36,982 nt of DNA from UBA1664 sp964531715 (GTDB lineage: Bacteria; Pseudomonadota; Alphaproteobacteria; Micavibrionales; UBA1664), in assembly GCA_964531715.1 (NCBI GenBank), contig CAZHEE010000011.1:1-36982 (forward strand), written 5' to 3'. A program made the position numbers and the translations under genes. Shown here piece after piece: positions 31,538 to 36,982 of the stretch. Each line of letters begins with the position of its first letter. Within the stretch, counting starts at the first letter, position 1. The notes beneath the pieces were generated by a model. That model made no database searches. It was not told the DNA's origin and worked only from the letters and a program-made list of their open reading frames with translations.

Positions 31538-33271
31538 TTACACGAAACCAAACTGATTTCTTTGCTCATTCCAATCAAGCGGAAGCAGCCCACCTCTGAG
31601 CAGATCTTGAAGTTGTAATGTTGATGGTTGATTGCCTTGTAATATCGCAGCTGTGATATCAGGCGCCAGATCTGTCAGCCGGATGACTGATGCCATATAA
31701 CTTGTTTTGAGATTTTCTTGATGGGCTAATTTTGTGATAGATTTTGCTTTGCCTGTCTCAAGCATTTCCTGCCACCTATGAGCGCGAGCAATAGCTCTAA
31801 CTAGGGGTTCATTAATATTTTTATCATTCATGTTAATCACACTATGACCTTCGGGTGTTGTGATCCGTTTGCGTTTTACCTTGCGTTGGAATTGCACGGG
31901 TATTTCCATCACCATTGGATCATCAATATCATCACATGTTTTTAAGTCAGGCATAAATTCATGGAGAACCGAGAGCATGCCAGATGGATGAAACGCGATA
32001 ATAATTTTATCAGGATGCACAGTAATTTTTTCGATAACCAGTTGGATGATACGGGCTTGTTCAACAGGAAATAATTCAGCCCACATCATATCAAAATCCT
32101 TTAGTCCTTTGCGAATATCGGTGAGCTTGATGGTTGCATCTTTATTTTGTGATTGCATTTTCTGCACCCACTCAACATTGGTCAAAGCTCGTTTGACTTG
32201 CTCAAGAATGATCTCCTCCATAAATGGTGCTGATATTGTTTTAAGGGGGCAATTATCGTATGTGGTTTTAATCGCATGGGTGCTCACATAATAGCGATAG
32301 GCTTTGTTTTTCTTTTTAGTGTAAGTCGGTGTGAGGGCATATCCCTTTGGGTCAAATAAAATGCCTTTGAGTAAATATGGACGATCATTTTTAGATTTAC
32401 GAGGACGATACTTACTATCTGTGTTCAGAAGAGCATGCGCTTTTTCCCATGTGTCTTCAGAGATGATGGCGTCGTGGAGACCATCATACACCTCCCCTTT
32501 TTCTTTATGTTCTATTTTGCCCATATACAACTTGTTCCGCAAAATCTGATATAGCGATGACTTCGTTAAATCACGACCAGGGCAATATTTTCCATTAGAT
32601 GTTTTACGTGTTTTGCTTTTGTAGCCGTTTTCTTTGGCTTGCCGAATAGTCTCGGTTGGCGATGATGTCTCAATAAAGCTATCAAACAAAAACCTTACAA
32701 CCTCAGCTTCCTCTTCAATCACTTCCAGCTTTCCGCCAACAGCATCATAGCCAAGAGGGATTGCACCGCCCATCCACATGCCTCGCTGTTTCGAGAGTGC
32801 GATTTTATCTTTAATCCGTTCCGATGCTATTTCGCGTTCAAACTGTGCAAAGGATTGAAGAACATTAAGGACTAATCGTCCCATAGCATTATCAGTGTTC
32901 AAATCCTGTGTCACCGATACAAAGGAAACGTTATATTCATCAAAGAATTTAATCATGCCCAAAAAGTCGAGCATCGAGCGTGATAGTCGGTCAATTTTAT
33001 AGACCAAGACAATATCAATCTTACCAGCCTTGATATCATCAATCATGCGCTGGAGTGCTGGTCGCTCCATTGTACCACCTGATATCCCGCCATCATCATA
33101 ATGTTCGTTGATTAGCTCCCATCCCTCATGACGTTGTGAGAGAATTTTATTTTTTCCTGCCTCTCGCTGGGCATCAAGCGAGTTAAACTCTTTTTCTAAT
33201 CCATCTTCGCTCGATTTACGGGTATAAATCGCGCATCGTTTCCGTTTAATAATTTGATCTGAATCTATCAT
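31538..33271 (-). CDS. Large serine recombinase (site-specific integrase)
   Basis: This encodes 577 residues from the ATG at 33271, coupled (ATGA) to DUF2924. The resolvase catalytic domain has AIYTRKSSEDG with the nucleophile at S20, SLDAQREA, DDGGISGGTMERPAL and VYKIDRLSRSMLDF. The recombinase domain has RGMWMGGAIPLGYD and LYQILRNKLYMGKIEHK. A zinc-ribbon-like region with GILFDPKGYAL and a coiled coil follow. The C-terminal 130 residues (from about RKVKRKRITTP) are an extension common in alphaproteobacterial recombinases paired with DUF2924. It would integrate and excise the element through a covalent serine-DNA intermediate. Confidence 0.93.
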   Translation of the reverse strand: MIDSDQIIKRKRCAIYTRKSSEDGLEKEFNSLDAQREAGKNKILSQRHEGWELINEHYDDGGISGGTMERPALQRMIDDIKAGKIDIVLVYKIDRLSRSMLDFLGMIKFFDEYNVSFVSVTQDLNTDNAMGRLVLNVLQSFAQFEREIASERIKDKIALSKQRGMWMGGAIPLGYDAVGGKLEVIEEEAEVVRFLFDSFIETSSPTETIRQAKENGYKSKTRKTSNGKYCPGRDLTKSSLYQILRNKLYMGKIEHKEKGEVYDGLHDAIISEDTWEKAHALLNTDSKYRPRKSKNDRPYLLKGILFDPKGYALTPTYTKKKNKAYRYYVSTHAIKTTYDNCPLKTISAPFMEEIILEQVKRALTNVEWVQKMQSQNKDATIKLTDIRKGLKDFDMMWAELFPVEQARIIQLVIEKITVHPDKIIIAFHPSGMLSVLHEFMPDLKTCDDIDDPMVMEIPVQFQRKVKRKRITTPEGHSVINMNDKNINEPLVRAIARAHRWQEMLETGKAKSITKLAHQENLKTSYMASVIRLTDLAPDITAAILQGNQPSTLQLQDLLRGGLLPLDWNEQRNQFGFV

Positions 33272-33687
33272 GCTGTTTTCAATCCAAAGAAACGAGGTCC
33301 CGACCATTTTGTGCCCGTAATATGCGTGGCAATTTTGGTCAGGCTTTTATATTTACAGTGACGATATTCAAATCCATCTTTTAAGACCGTCACACGATGT
33401 ATCTCGCCATCATGTTCTCGTTCCAAGACTGTTCCATGTGGAGGACGATATTTTTTGTGCTTTTTGTTAGAGGCAACTTGATGAAGGGTTTTTAGTTTCT
33501 TTTGTACATCATCACTGAAACCACCATAAGCAAGCTCTTGGATACGCCATGCGATTTTACGGATAAGTAGAGATTTGGTTTTGCTTCTGGGAGGATCACT
33601 AAATAAGTTATTCCATAGCGCCATAAGATCTTTAATCTCCATATTTGGCAATGCTGCAAGCTGTGCGGCAACTTTATTATCATTCAT
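33268..33687 (-). CDS. DUF2924 protein paired with the recombinase
   Basis: This encodes 139 residues from the ATG at 33687, which has AAAGGAGACC upstream; an in-frame GTG at 33708 is rejected because the Shine-Dalgarno lies inside it. The first half is helical with LMALWNNLFSDPPRS, SLLIRKIAWRIQELAYGG, and the second a small beta module with GTVLEREHDGEIHRVTVL, FEYRHCKYKSLTKIATHITG, TKWSGPRFFGL. This is the DUF2924 pattern, nearly always next to large serine recombinases in Alphaproteobacteria. It may be a recombination directionality or accessory factor, an inference from context. Confidence 0.85.
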   Translation of the reverse strand: MNDNKVAAQLAALPNMEIKDLMALWNNLFSDPPRSKTKSLLIRKIAWRIQELAYGGFSDDVQKKLKTLHQVASNKKHKKYRPPHGTVLEREHDGEIHRVTVLKDGFEYRHCKYKSLTKIATHITGTKWSGPRFFGLKTA

Positions 33688-33871
33688 GGTCTTGGTCTCC
33701 TTTGTCACATGAATGCTTCAATGCACAAGGAAGTCCAGTCGAACCAGTCTCTTTATTTGATTTATTTTTAATGCGGATTACACCACGCACCATGAGCTGG
33801 GCGATCTCATTAAGACGCTGGTCAATGGATAATTCGTGCGCTGGTGTTGTGTTTATTTTGGTCTCATTCAT
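33680..33871 (-). CDS. Small ORF leading the recombinase operon
   Basis: This encodes 63 residues from the ATG at 33871 (a GTG at 33880 is the alternative). The core LSIDQRLNEIAQLMVRGVIRIKNKS is a predicted helix pair resembling the short protein commonly encoded before DUF2924 in these elements. The tail is Cys/His/Asp-rich. The end overlaps the DUF2924 start by 8 bp, giving three coupled genes. It lies about 40 bp after the left GTCC array. Function unknown. Confidence 0.65.
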   Translation of the reverse strand: MNETKINTTPAHELSIDQRLNEIAQLMVRGVIRIKNKSNKETGSTGLPCALKHSCDKGDQDHE

Positions 33872-33909
33872 AGAAACCACAATGCCATTATTACATTATG
33901 ACCATGTGG

Positions 33910-33960
33910 GGACACAGAGGGGGACGCGATGGTGGACGAGGTGAGGACGAAAGGGGGGAC
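33910..33960 (-). repeat. Left array of five GTCC boxes upstream of the recombinase operon
   Basis: GGAC on the + strand starts at 33910, 33922, 33934, 33945 and 33957, giving spacings of 12, 12, 11 and 12 bp, about one helical turn. The array reads GTCC toward the recombinase operon. Over about 55 bp it matches the reverse complement of the right array (35387-35436) with six mismatches and one indel. The arrangement suits cooperative binding of a regulator along one DNA face. Confidence 0.82.
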
Positions 33961-33970
33961 AGTAGGATTC

Positions 33971-34732
33971 TTAATCAGGCATAATATCGTCTATAAAGTC
34001 TGGGTGAAGCCAATAATAACCACGATTGTCGTGCTTGACTAAGATTTTCCAGTCATCATGTCTTTTAAAAATATCACGCATCCGCATAGATTGTGATCCC
34101 GATTCCACAAAGAGTTGTTTAAAATGCACTTTTGGCTTGCCCAATATGGCAGCCTTATGCAGTTGACGAATGATATCGGCCTGTACCAATCCGAACGCAA
34201 AATCATGCCCTCTAAATTGAACATTCGAAAAGTTAGTGTCATGTGATGAGCGAGGGCGTGCTTTCTTTTGTAAATCTGGGATTATATCTGCTAAGCGTGC
34301 AATAGCTGTCACAGTGATATCTCTTTGCTCTGCCTTTGGTTTTTTAAGTTTGAGATGCGAGAGACTGTCATCAAGAATAATCAAATCAGATTTTTCAACG
34401 CAATAGTCTGGCGCTCCTTCACTCAAAACAATTGTTCTTTCATCTTCGCATCCGATAAAAGATCGCACGGTGGCTTTGCCAAATTTCATGACACGGCGAA
34501 CATCTCTGGGATGAAGACAAATATAGCCCTCATAGTTTTTCACCTCACGTGCATATAAAATTTGATCTCCGATTTTATGACTTTGCATTTCTTCAACCAC
34601 CATCATAGGAAGCCATGTATGGGCTTTTAATTGACCATGGTAAATATCATCCAAAACCGCTTGTTCACTCATTGATCTCATCGATGCAATTTCATGAATA
34701 TGATAGCTGGTTCGGGATGCGGTTTGCTGCAT
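33971..34732 (-). CDS. Putative DNA-binding protein, divergent partner of the UmuD-like gene
   Basis: This encodes 253 residues from the ATG at 34732, preceded by AAAGGAGACC; an upstream ORF extension to 34792 is not needed. The N-terminus YHIHEIASMRSMSEQAVLDD with GQLKAHTWLP looks like an HTH or MerR-like module. The middle is charged. The C-terminus (about 165-250) has FAFGLVQADIIRQLHKAAIL, FKQLFVESGSQSMRMRDIFK, and WKILVKHDNRGYYWLHPDF, a winged-helix-like pattern. I do not recognise a named family; DNA binding is inferred. Divergent pairing with a self-cleaving protein suggests they act together in the element's switch. Confidence 0.6.
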   Translation of the reverse strand: MQQTASRTSYHIHEIASMRSMSEQAVLDDIYHGQLKAHTWLPMMVVEEMQSHKIGDQILYAREVKNYEGYICLHPRDVRRVMKFGKATVRSFIGCEDERTIVLSEGAPDYCVEKSDLIILDDSLSHLKLKKPKAEQRDITVTAIARLADIIPDLQKKARPRSSHDTNFSNVQFRGHDFAFGLVQADIIRQLHKAAILGKPKVHFKQLFVESGSQSMRMRDIFKRHDDWKILVKHDNRGYYWLHPDFIDDIMPD

Positions 34733-34854
34733 GATCGGTCTCCTTTTCCTAATGCATTTGGTTTTCTCATAAAAAGAACAATTGGATAGCAATAAGAATT
34801 AAATATTCAATCGGGCGAGAATAAGTCTCTTTTTTGTTGCATTATGATTTTATT

Positions 34855-34869
34855 GTTCCTATTTTGTTC
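34855..34869 (+). promoter_or_regulatory. Alphaproteobacterial SOS box (GTTC-N7-GTTC)
   Basis: GTTC at 34855-34858 and GTTC at 34866-34869, 7 bp apart, match exactly the direct-repeat LexA site known for Alphaproteobacteria. It lies 25 bp before the ATG of the UmuD-like gene, with an AAGGA Shine-Dalgarno between. LexA would repress the gene until DNA damage. Confidence 0.8.
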
Positions 34870-34894
34870 TATCATAAAGAAAGGAAAATAATCA

Positions 34895-35380
34895 ATGGCA
34901 AGTTATAAAAATGCACATAAAAATAAACTTCCGCAGTTCTATGGAGAAGGTATCGGACGCGTGATGACACTGGAAGAAGCAGGCTTTCCAATGGGGCGTA
35001 TTCATGTTTTGAATATTGGTGTTCCAGCAGGAAAGCCTCTGGAGAAAACTAATCAAGATCATGTACATGCATTATTCCCATTTAATTTTCTTCCAAATTC
35101 AGCCGATGGATACGTCATTCATGTCAATGGTGATTCTATGATTGGCGCTGGTATCGATGACGGCGATCTTTTGCTGGTGAATAAATCAGCGCTCCCTGAG
35201 CATCGTGAAATTGTTGTTGCCAGCATCAATGGCGAAATGACGGTGAAACGCTATATCAATCAAGGTGACCATATTATTTTTGCTCCAGAAAATGATTCTT
35301 TCAAACCAATAACGGCTACCAGCAATGATGATGTTGATATTTTCGGTGTTGTCATACGGATTATCAAAAAGCCAAAATAG
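34895..35380 (+). CDS. Solitary UmuD-like self-cleaving S24 protein
   Basis: This encodes 161 residues. The C-terminal half matches UmuD: HVNGDSMIGAGIDDGDLLLV, INGEMTVKR, and IFGVVIRIIK at the end. Nucleophile S81 and base K118 are 37 apart, as in UmuD (S60/K97). The likely cleavage site A45-G46 is 36 residues before S81, equal to C24 in UmuD. The N-terminus is about 21 residues longer than UmuD. No umuC follows, so a role in Pol V is unlikely. With its own SOS box it is more likely a damage-responsive regulator, comparable in idea to the UmuD-like repressors described in Acinetobacter. No HTH is visible in the short N-terminus. Confidence 0.88.
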   Translation: MASYKNAHKNKLPQFYGEGIGRVMTLEEAGFPMGRIHVLNIGVPAGKPLEKTNQDHVHALFPFNFLPNSADGYVIHVNGDSMIGAGIDDGDLLLVNKSALPEHREIVVASINGEMTVKRYINQGDHIIFAPENDSFKPITATSNDDVDIFGVVIRIIKKPK

Positions 35381-35386
35381 AAAAGC

Positions 35387-35436
35387 GTCCCCCTTTCGTC
35401 CCCACCCTGTCCGCCATTGCGTCCCCCTCTGCGTCC
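35387..35436 (+). repeat. Right array of five GTCC boxes upstream of the replication arm
   Basis: GTCC starts at 35387, 35398, 35409, 35421 and 35433, giving spacings of 11, 11, 12 and 12 bp. It lies 6 bp after the UmuD-like stop and about 60 bp before the next start codon. It is the inverted counterpart of the left array. Four of the five boxes read GTCCCC and the third GTCCGC. Confidence 0.82.
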
Positions 35437-35497
35437 CCACGCAGGGGGTTTGTATTTTTGTCACATTGGTTTCGTCATTAACAAAAGGAGACCAATG

Positions 35498-35740
35498 ATG
35501 AATGATAATAGAAAACCACCAACAAACCCTGTTTACGTTGTGCCAACAAAAGCACTGTTTAGAGAAATCCAAGCGATGCCCGTTCGGGATATTAAATCCA
35601 AAGACCAGCGCGAACTTGAAGGCATTCGCAAAGCATTGATACGTGAGTCCTGTGAAGTCACACGTTGCGTGCAATGGGTTGATGGAATCACCCGCCTGAA
35701 TGCGATCAAAGCCCATCACAAATCCAAACCCAAAACCTAA
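35498..35740 (+). CDS. Small basic protein opening the rightward operon
   Basis: This encodes 80 residues from the ATG at 35498 (an adjacent ATG at 35495 is too close to the AAGGAG at 35485). It is basic, with a predicted helical centre VPTKALFREIQAMPVRDIKS and RELEGIRKALIRESCEVTRC. The leader and first codons (AAAGGAGACC...ATGAATGATAATA) closely resemble those of the DUF2924 gene on the other arm. No family recognised. It may bind nucleic acid, given its charge. Confidence 0.6.
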   Translation: MNDNRKPPTNPVYVVPTKALFREIQAMPVRDIKSKDQRELEGIRKALIRESCEVTRCVQWVDGITRLNAIKAHHKSKPKT

Positions 35741-35861
35741 TCAATCTCAAATCGATGTCATTGCATCTAAGCACGCTTTTAATCAAAGCGTTGCTGATGC
35801 CGTGCATTCTTATCTTAAAAAGGAAAATACTGATGAAGAAACAAACCCAATCTCTCTCTGA
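35700..35861 (+). CDS. Possible nested small ORF (53 residues)
   Basis: A second frame begins MRSKPITNPNPKPNQSQIDV, continues with KHAFNQSVADAVHSYLKKEN and ends ISL. It overlaps the preceding gene by 41 bp and the DUF6362 gene by 29 bp, filling a gap of 92 bp. Composition is protein-like, but there is no strong Shine-Dalgarno. Confidence 0.42.
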   Translation: MRSKPITNPNPKPNQSQIDVIASKHAFNQSVADAVHSYLKKENTDEETNPISL

Positions 35862-36219
35862 GAGTGAATCCAATGTCGAAGAACAAATGCGATCTGCCGT
35901 ACGAACATTGCGGCGAATGCCACCAGTTAAAGTGCAAGGCTATTACAGTGCGTGGCCTGACATTGTCCGCGATGACCGCGAAATCATGGCGATGGCCAAA
36001 GAGCCGTTGCGTGTGCGACCTAGCGCCCATGATATCCAAGAATTAGAGGAAGTCCTCTTCGAATGGATGTCTTGGCTGACAGTTGAGGAGCGCCGACTGC
36101 TATGGGCAAGAGCCAATCGTATCCCATGGAAAATGGTCTGTGGCGAGCTTGGCGTTGGACGCACCAAAGCATGGGAAATCTATAAATTCACGCTGGGTAA
36201 GATTGCGAAACGCAGATGA
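35833..36219 (+). CDS. DUF6362-family phage protein
   Basis: This encodes 128 residues from the ATG at 35833, which has AAGGA upstream; a longer frame from 35755 lacks a Shine-Dalgarno. The family pattern is clear: MRSAVRTLRRMPPVKVQGYY with AWPDIVRD, then a helix EEVLFEWMSWLTVEERRLLW, then ARANRIPWKMVCGELGVGRT with KAWEIYKFTLGKIA. The last part resembles a helix-turn-helix, suggesting DNA binding. DUF6362 proteins occur in alphaproteobacterial prophages near early or replication genes. It is coupled to the next gene by an ATGA overlap. Confidence 0.8.
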   Translation: MKKQTQSLSESESNVEEQMRSAVRTLRRMPPVKVQGYYSAWPDIVRDDREIMAMAKEPLRVRPSAHDIQELEEVLFEWMSWLTVEERRLLWARANRIPWKMVCGELGVGRTKAWEIYKFTLGKIAKRR

Positions 36220-36659
36220 TCATCGGCACGTTTGCCCCGATCCCTAATAAGATATTGTGCCGCAGAGACCTCAGTCACGGCGCAAAACTCTGCTGTGCGC
36301 GTCTCATTCAATATGCTGGCAAGGATGGAAAGGCTTTTCCTAAATTAACAACTTTGGTCGATGAGCTTGGTATGTCGAAAAGAGCCGTGCAAAGATTTTT
36401 AGCTGAATTAGAAGAAAACGGTTTAATCACAACCAAACAACGCGGTCGTGGCCAGTCCAATATGTACTCTGTGGATAAGTCCATAGTTATCCACATTCCT
36501 AACCTTAATGTGCCGAAAGTGGCCACTCTAGACACGCCACTTTTGGCCACTCCAGAGATGCCGAAACTGGCCACACCATATAGAAGAAAAGAAAACTTTA
36601 AAAAAGAACTTGAAAAGATAACAGCTGGGCTTGTGCATAACATGCGGATGCCACGATGA
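36216..36659 (+). CDS. HTH replication-initiator-like protein containing a putative origin
   Basis: This encodes 147 residues. The N-terminal winged HTH (about 15-90) has LSHGAKLCCARLIQYAGKDG, AFPKLTTLVDELGMSKRAVQRFLAELEENGLI and GRGQSNMYSV, typical of HTH_36 proteins from phage and plasmid replication modules. The C-terminal part has three 8-residue repeats (VPKVATLD, TPLLATPE, MPKLATPY) encoded by 24-bp DNA repeats, and a lysine-rich end. Two perfect DnaA boxes lie in the codons just before these repeats. Placing an origin inside the initiator gene recalls phage lambda O. The protein probably binds the iterons; this is inference. Confidence 0.72.
   Translation: MIIGTFAPIPNKILCRRDLSHGAKLCCARLIQYAGKDGKAFPKLTTLVDELGMSKRAVQRFLAELEENGLITTKQRGRGQSNMYSVDKSIVIHIPNLNVPKVATLDTPLLATPEMPKLATPYRRKENFKKELEKITAGLVHNMRMPR
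36470..36616. other. Putative in-gene replication origin: DnaA boxes, iterons, A-rich tract
   Basis: TGTGGATAA at 36470-36478 and TTATCCACA at 36487-36495 are perfect consensus DnaA boxes in inverted orientation, 8 bp apart. Three 24-bp units start at 36511, 36535 and 36559, each with TGGCCAC at a fixed place (36520, 36544, 36568). An A-rich stretch follows at 36578-36616 that could be the unwinding element. All lie inside the HTH gene. Confidence 0.75.
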
Positions 36660-36714
36660 GCAAACTCAATCAAACCCTTGAACAAAGCAATCAAATGATC
36701 GTCTATTAAACTTG

Positions 36715-36742
36715 CTAGTGCGCTGGAATGAAGCGTTACTAG
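36715..36742. repeat. Imperfect inverted repeat before the last gene
   Basis: CTAGTGCGCT and AGCGTTACTAG face each other around GGAATGA, 21 bp before the start codon at 36763. It may be an operator or mRNA hairpin. Confidence 0.45.
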
Positions 36743-36762
36743 TGTTAACAAAGGAGAAAATA

Positions 36763-36982
36763 ATGACCAAGAAACAAACCAACCAAGAAAAAGCCTGTGA
36801 CAGGTTTATCGAACACACGGGGCGCATTGACACGATATTGAAACGTTTACAGGGGGCGTGTGACGGTCATTTCGGGCATCACCCCGACCAAATTAATTGG
36901 GGCGACACAGGCTTTATTGCCGATATTGTCAAAGACCTCGAGGACATCAGCGACCGTGTGTTCAAGGAGGGTGAGTATGCCT
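36763..36982 (+). CDS. Hypothetical protein, truncated by the window edge
   Basis: An AAGGAG precedes the ATG. At least 73 residues are open, starting MTKKQTNQEKACDRFIEHTG and including HFGHHPDQINWGDTGFIADI and VKDLEDISDRVFKEGE. The composition is that of a small soluble helical protein. AAGGAGGGTGAGTATG at 36964-36979 suggests that another coupled gene starts at 36977. No family recognised. Confidence 0.65.
   Translation, partial: MTKKQTNQEKACDRFIEHTGRIDTILKRLQGACDGHFGHHPDQINWGDTGFIADIVKDLEDISDRVFKEGEYA

Larger units (their letters stand above)
31538..36982. mobile_element. Integrated phage-plasmid-like element with serine recombinase
   Basis: The leftward arm holds the recombinase, DUF2924 and a small ORF. 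The centre is a divergent pair: a putative DNA-binding protein and a UmuD-like protein. The rightward arm holds small ORFs, DUF6362 and an HTH gene containing DnaA boxes and iterons. Three genes have the same leader AAAGGAGACC before the start. Paired GTCC arrays bracket the central pair. The element continues past the window. The left end is somewhere in 31154-31537; the right end is unseen. No structural phage genes appear in the visible part, so a plasmid-like integrative element and a prophage early region are both possible. Confidence 0.7.

Noticed and set aside
31329..31539. GGCGCACGGTTTTC / GGCGTACGGTTTTT as attachment-site copies
   Set aside because: Both lie on the same side of the recombinase and differ, and the right end of the element is outside the window, so no pairing can be made.
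33910..35436. GTCC arrays as a CRISPR or as transposon terminal inverted repeats
   Set aside because: Units are only 11-12 bp with no spacer structure, and no transposase lies between them; position upstream of both operons fits operators better.
36656..36709. 17-codon ORF MSKLNQTLEQSNQMIVY coupled by ATGA to the HTH gene
   Set aside because: It is too short to support as a gene; it may be the remnant of a truncated gene, but nothing matching follows in any frame.

Overview
The window looks like chromosome from an alphaproteobacterium of moderate to low GC (judged by eye; no lineage assigned). Pointers are the alphaproteobacterial SOS-box form GTTC-N7-GTTC, a gene-transfer-agent-type three-helix holin, SleB hydrolase, and DUF2924 and DUF6362 genes, together with ihfB-lapA, ftsY, typA, pyrC, amn and rsmB. 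Short palindromic interspersed repeats of at least five families fill many of the gaps.

Region 1 (1-10876) is the late half of a T7-like podoviral prophage in T7 order: tail tubular A and B, an internal virion-like protein, tail fibre with a pectate-lyase fold, a small gene in the small-terminase position, large terminase, a membrane/coiled-coil lysis-type protein, SleB endolysin and a 3TM holin. No head genes and no large gp15/gp16-type ejection proteins are visible. AT-rich cargo genes sit at both ends of the tail block. One fuses a peptidoglycan-binding-like segment to a domain strikingly like vertebrate serum amyloid A. Chromosomal-type repeats between most phage genes suggest a long-resident, possibly domesticated prophage.

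Region 2 (10850-31153) is mostly conserved chromosome: two tandem EamA transporters, nhaA, a membrane protein of unknown function, typA, pyrC, a DUF2726 protein, a P-loop kinase-like protein, ihfB-lapA, ftsY, a UPF0173 metallohydrolase, an ABC exporter, amn, a secreted HExxH protein, two regulators, rsmB with a YafK-type L,D-transpeptidase, and tRNA-Trp(CCA). Two genes here are frameshifted: a GNAT acetyltransferase and a DUF3592-like membrane protein. A third broken reading frame lies at 52-333.

Region 3 (about 31538 to the window end) is a second mobile element next to tRNA-Trp. The leftward arm carries a large serine recombinase, DUF2924 and a small ORF. The centre holds a divergent pair: a putative DNA-binding protein, and a solitary UmuD-like self-cleaving protein with a perfect alphaproteobacterial SOS box. 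The rightward arm carries small ORFs, DUF6362 and a helix-turn-helix initiator-like gene. That gene contains two perfect inverted DnaA boxes followed by three 24-bp iterons and an A-rich tract, which looks like an in-gene replication origin. Two oppositely oriented arrays of five GTCC boxes, spaced 11-12 bp, bracket the central pair and lie just upstream of both outward operons. I infer an SOS-triggered switch that controls excision and replication together. This is the most interesting candidate system in the window.
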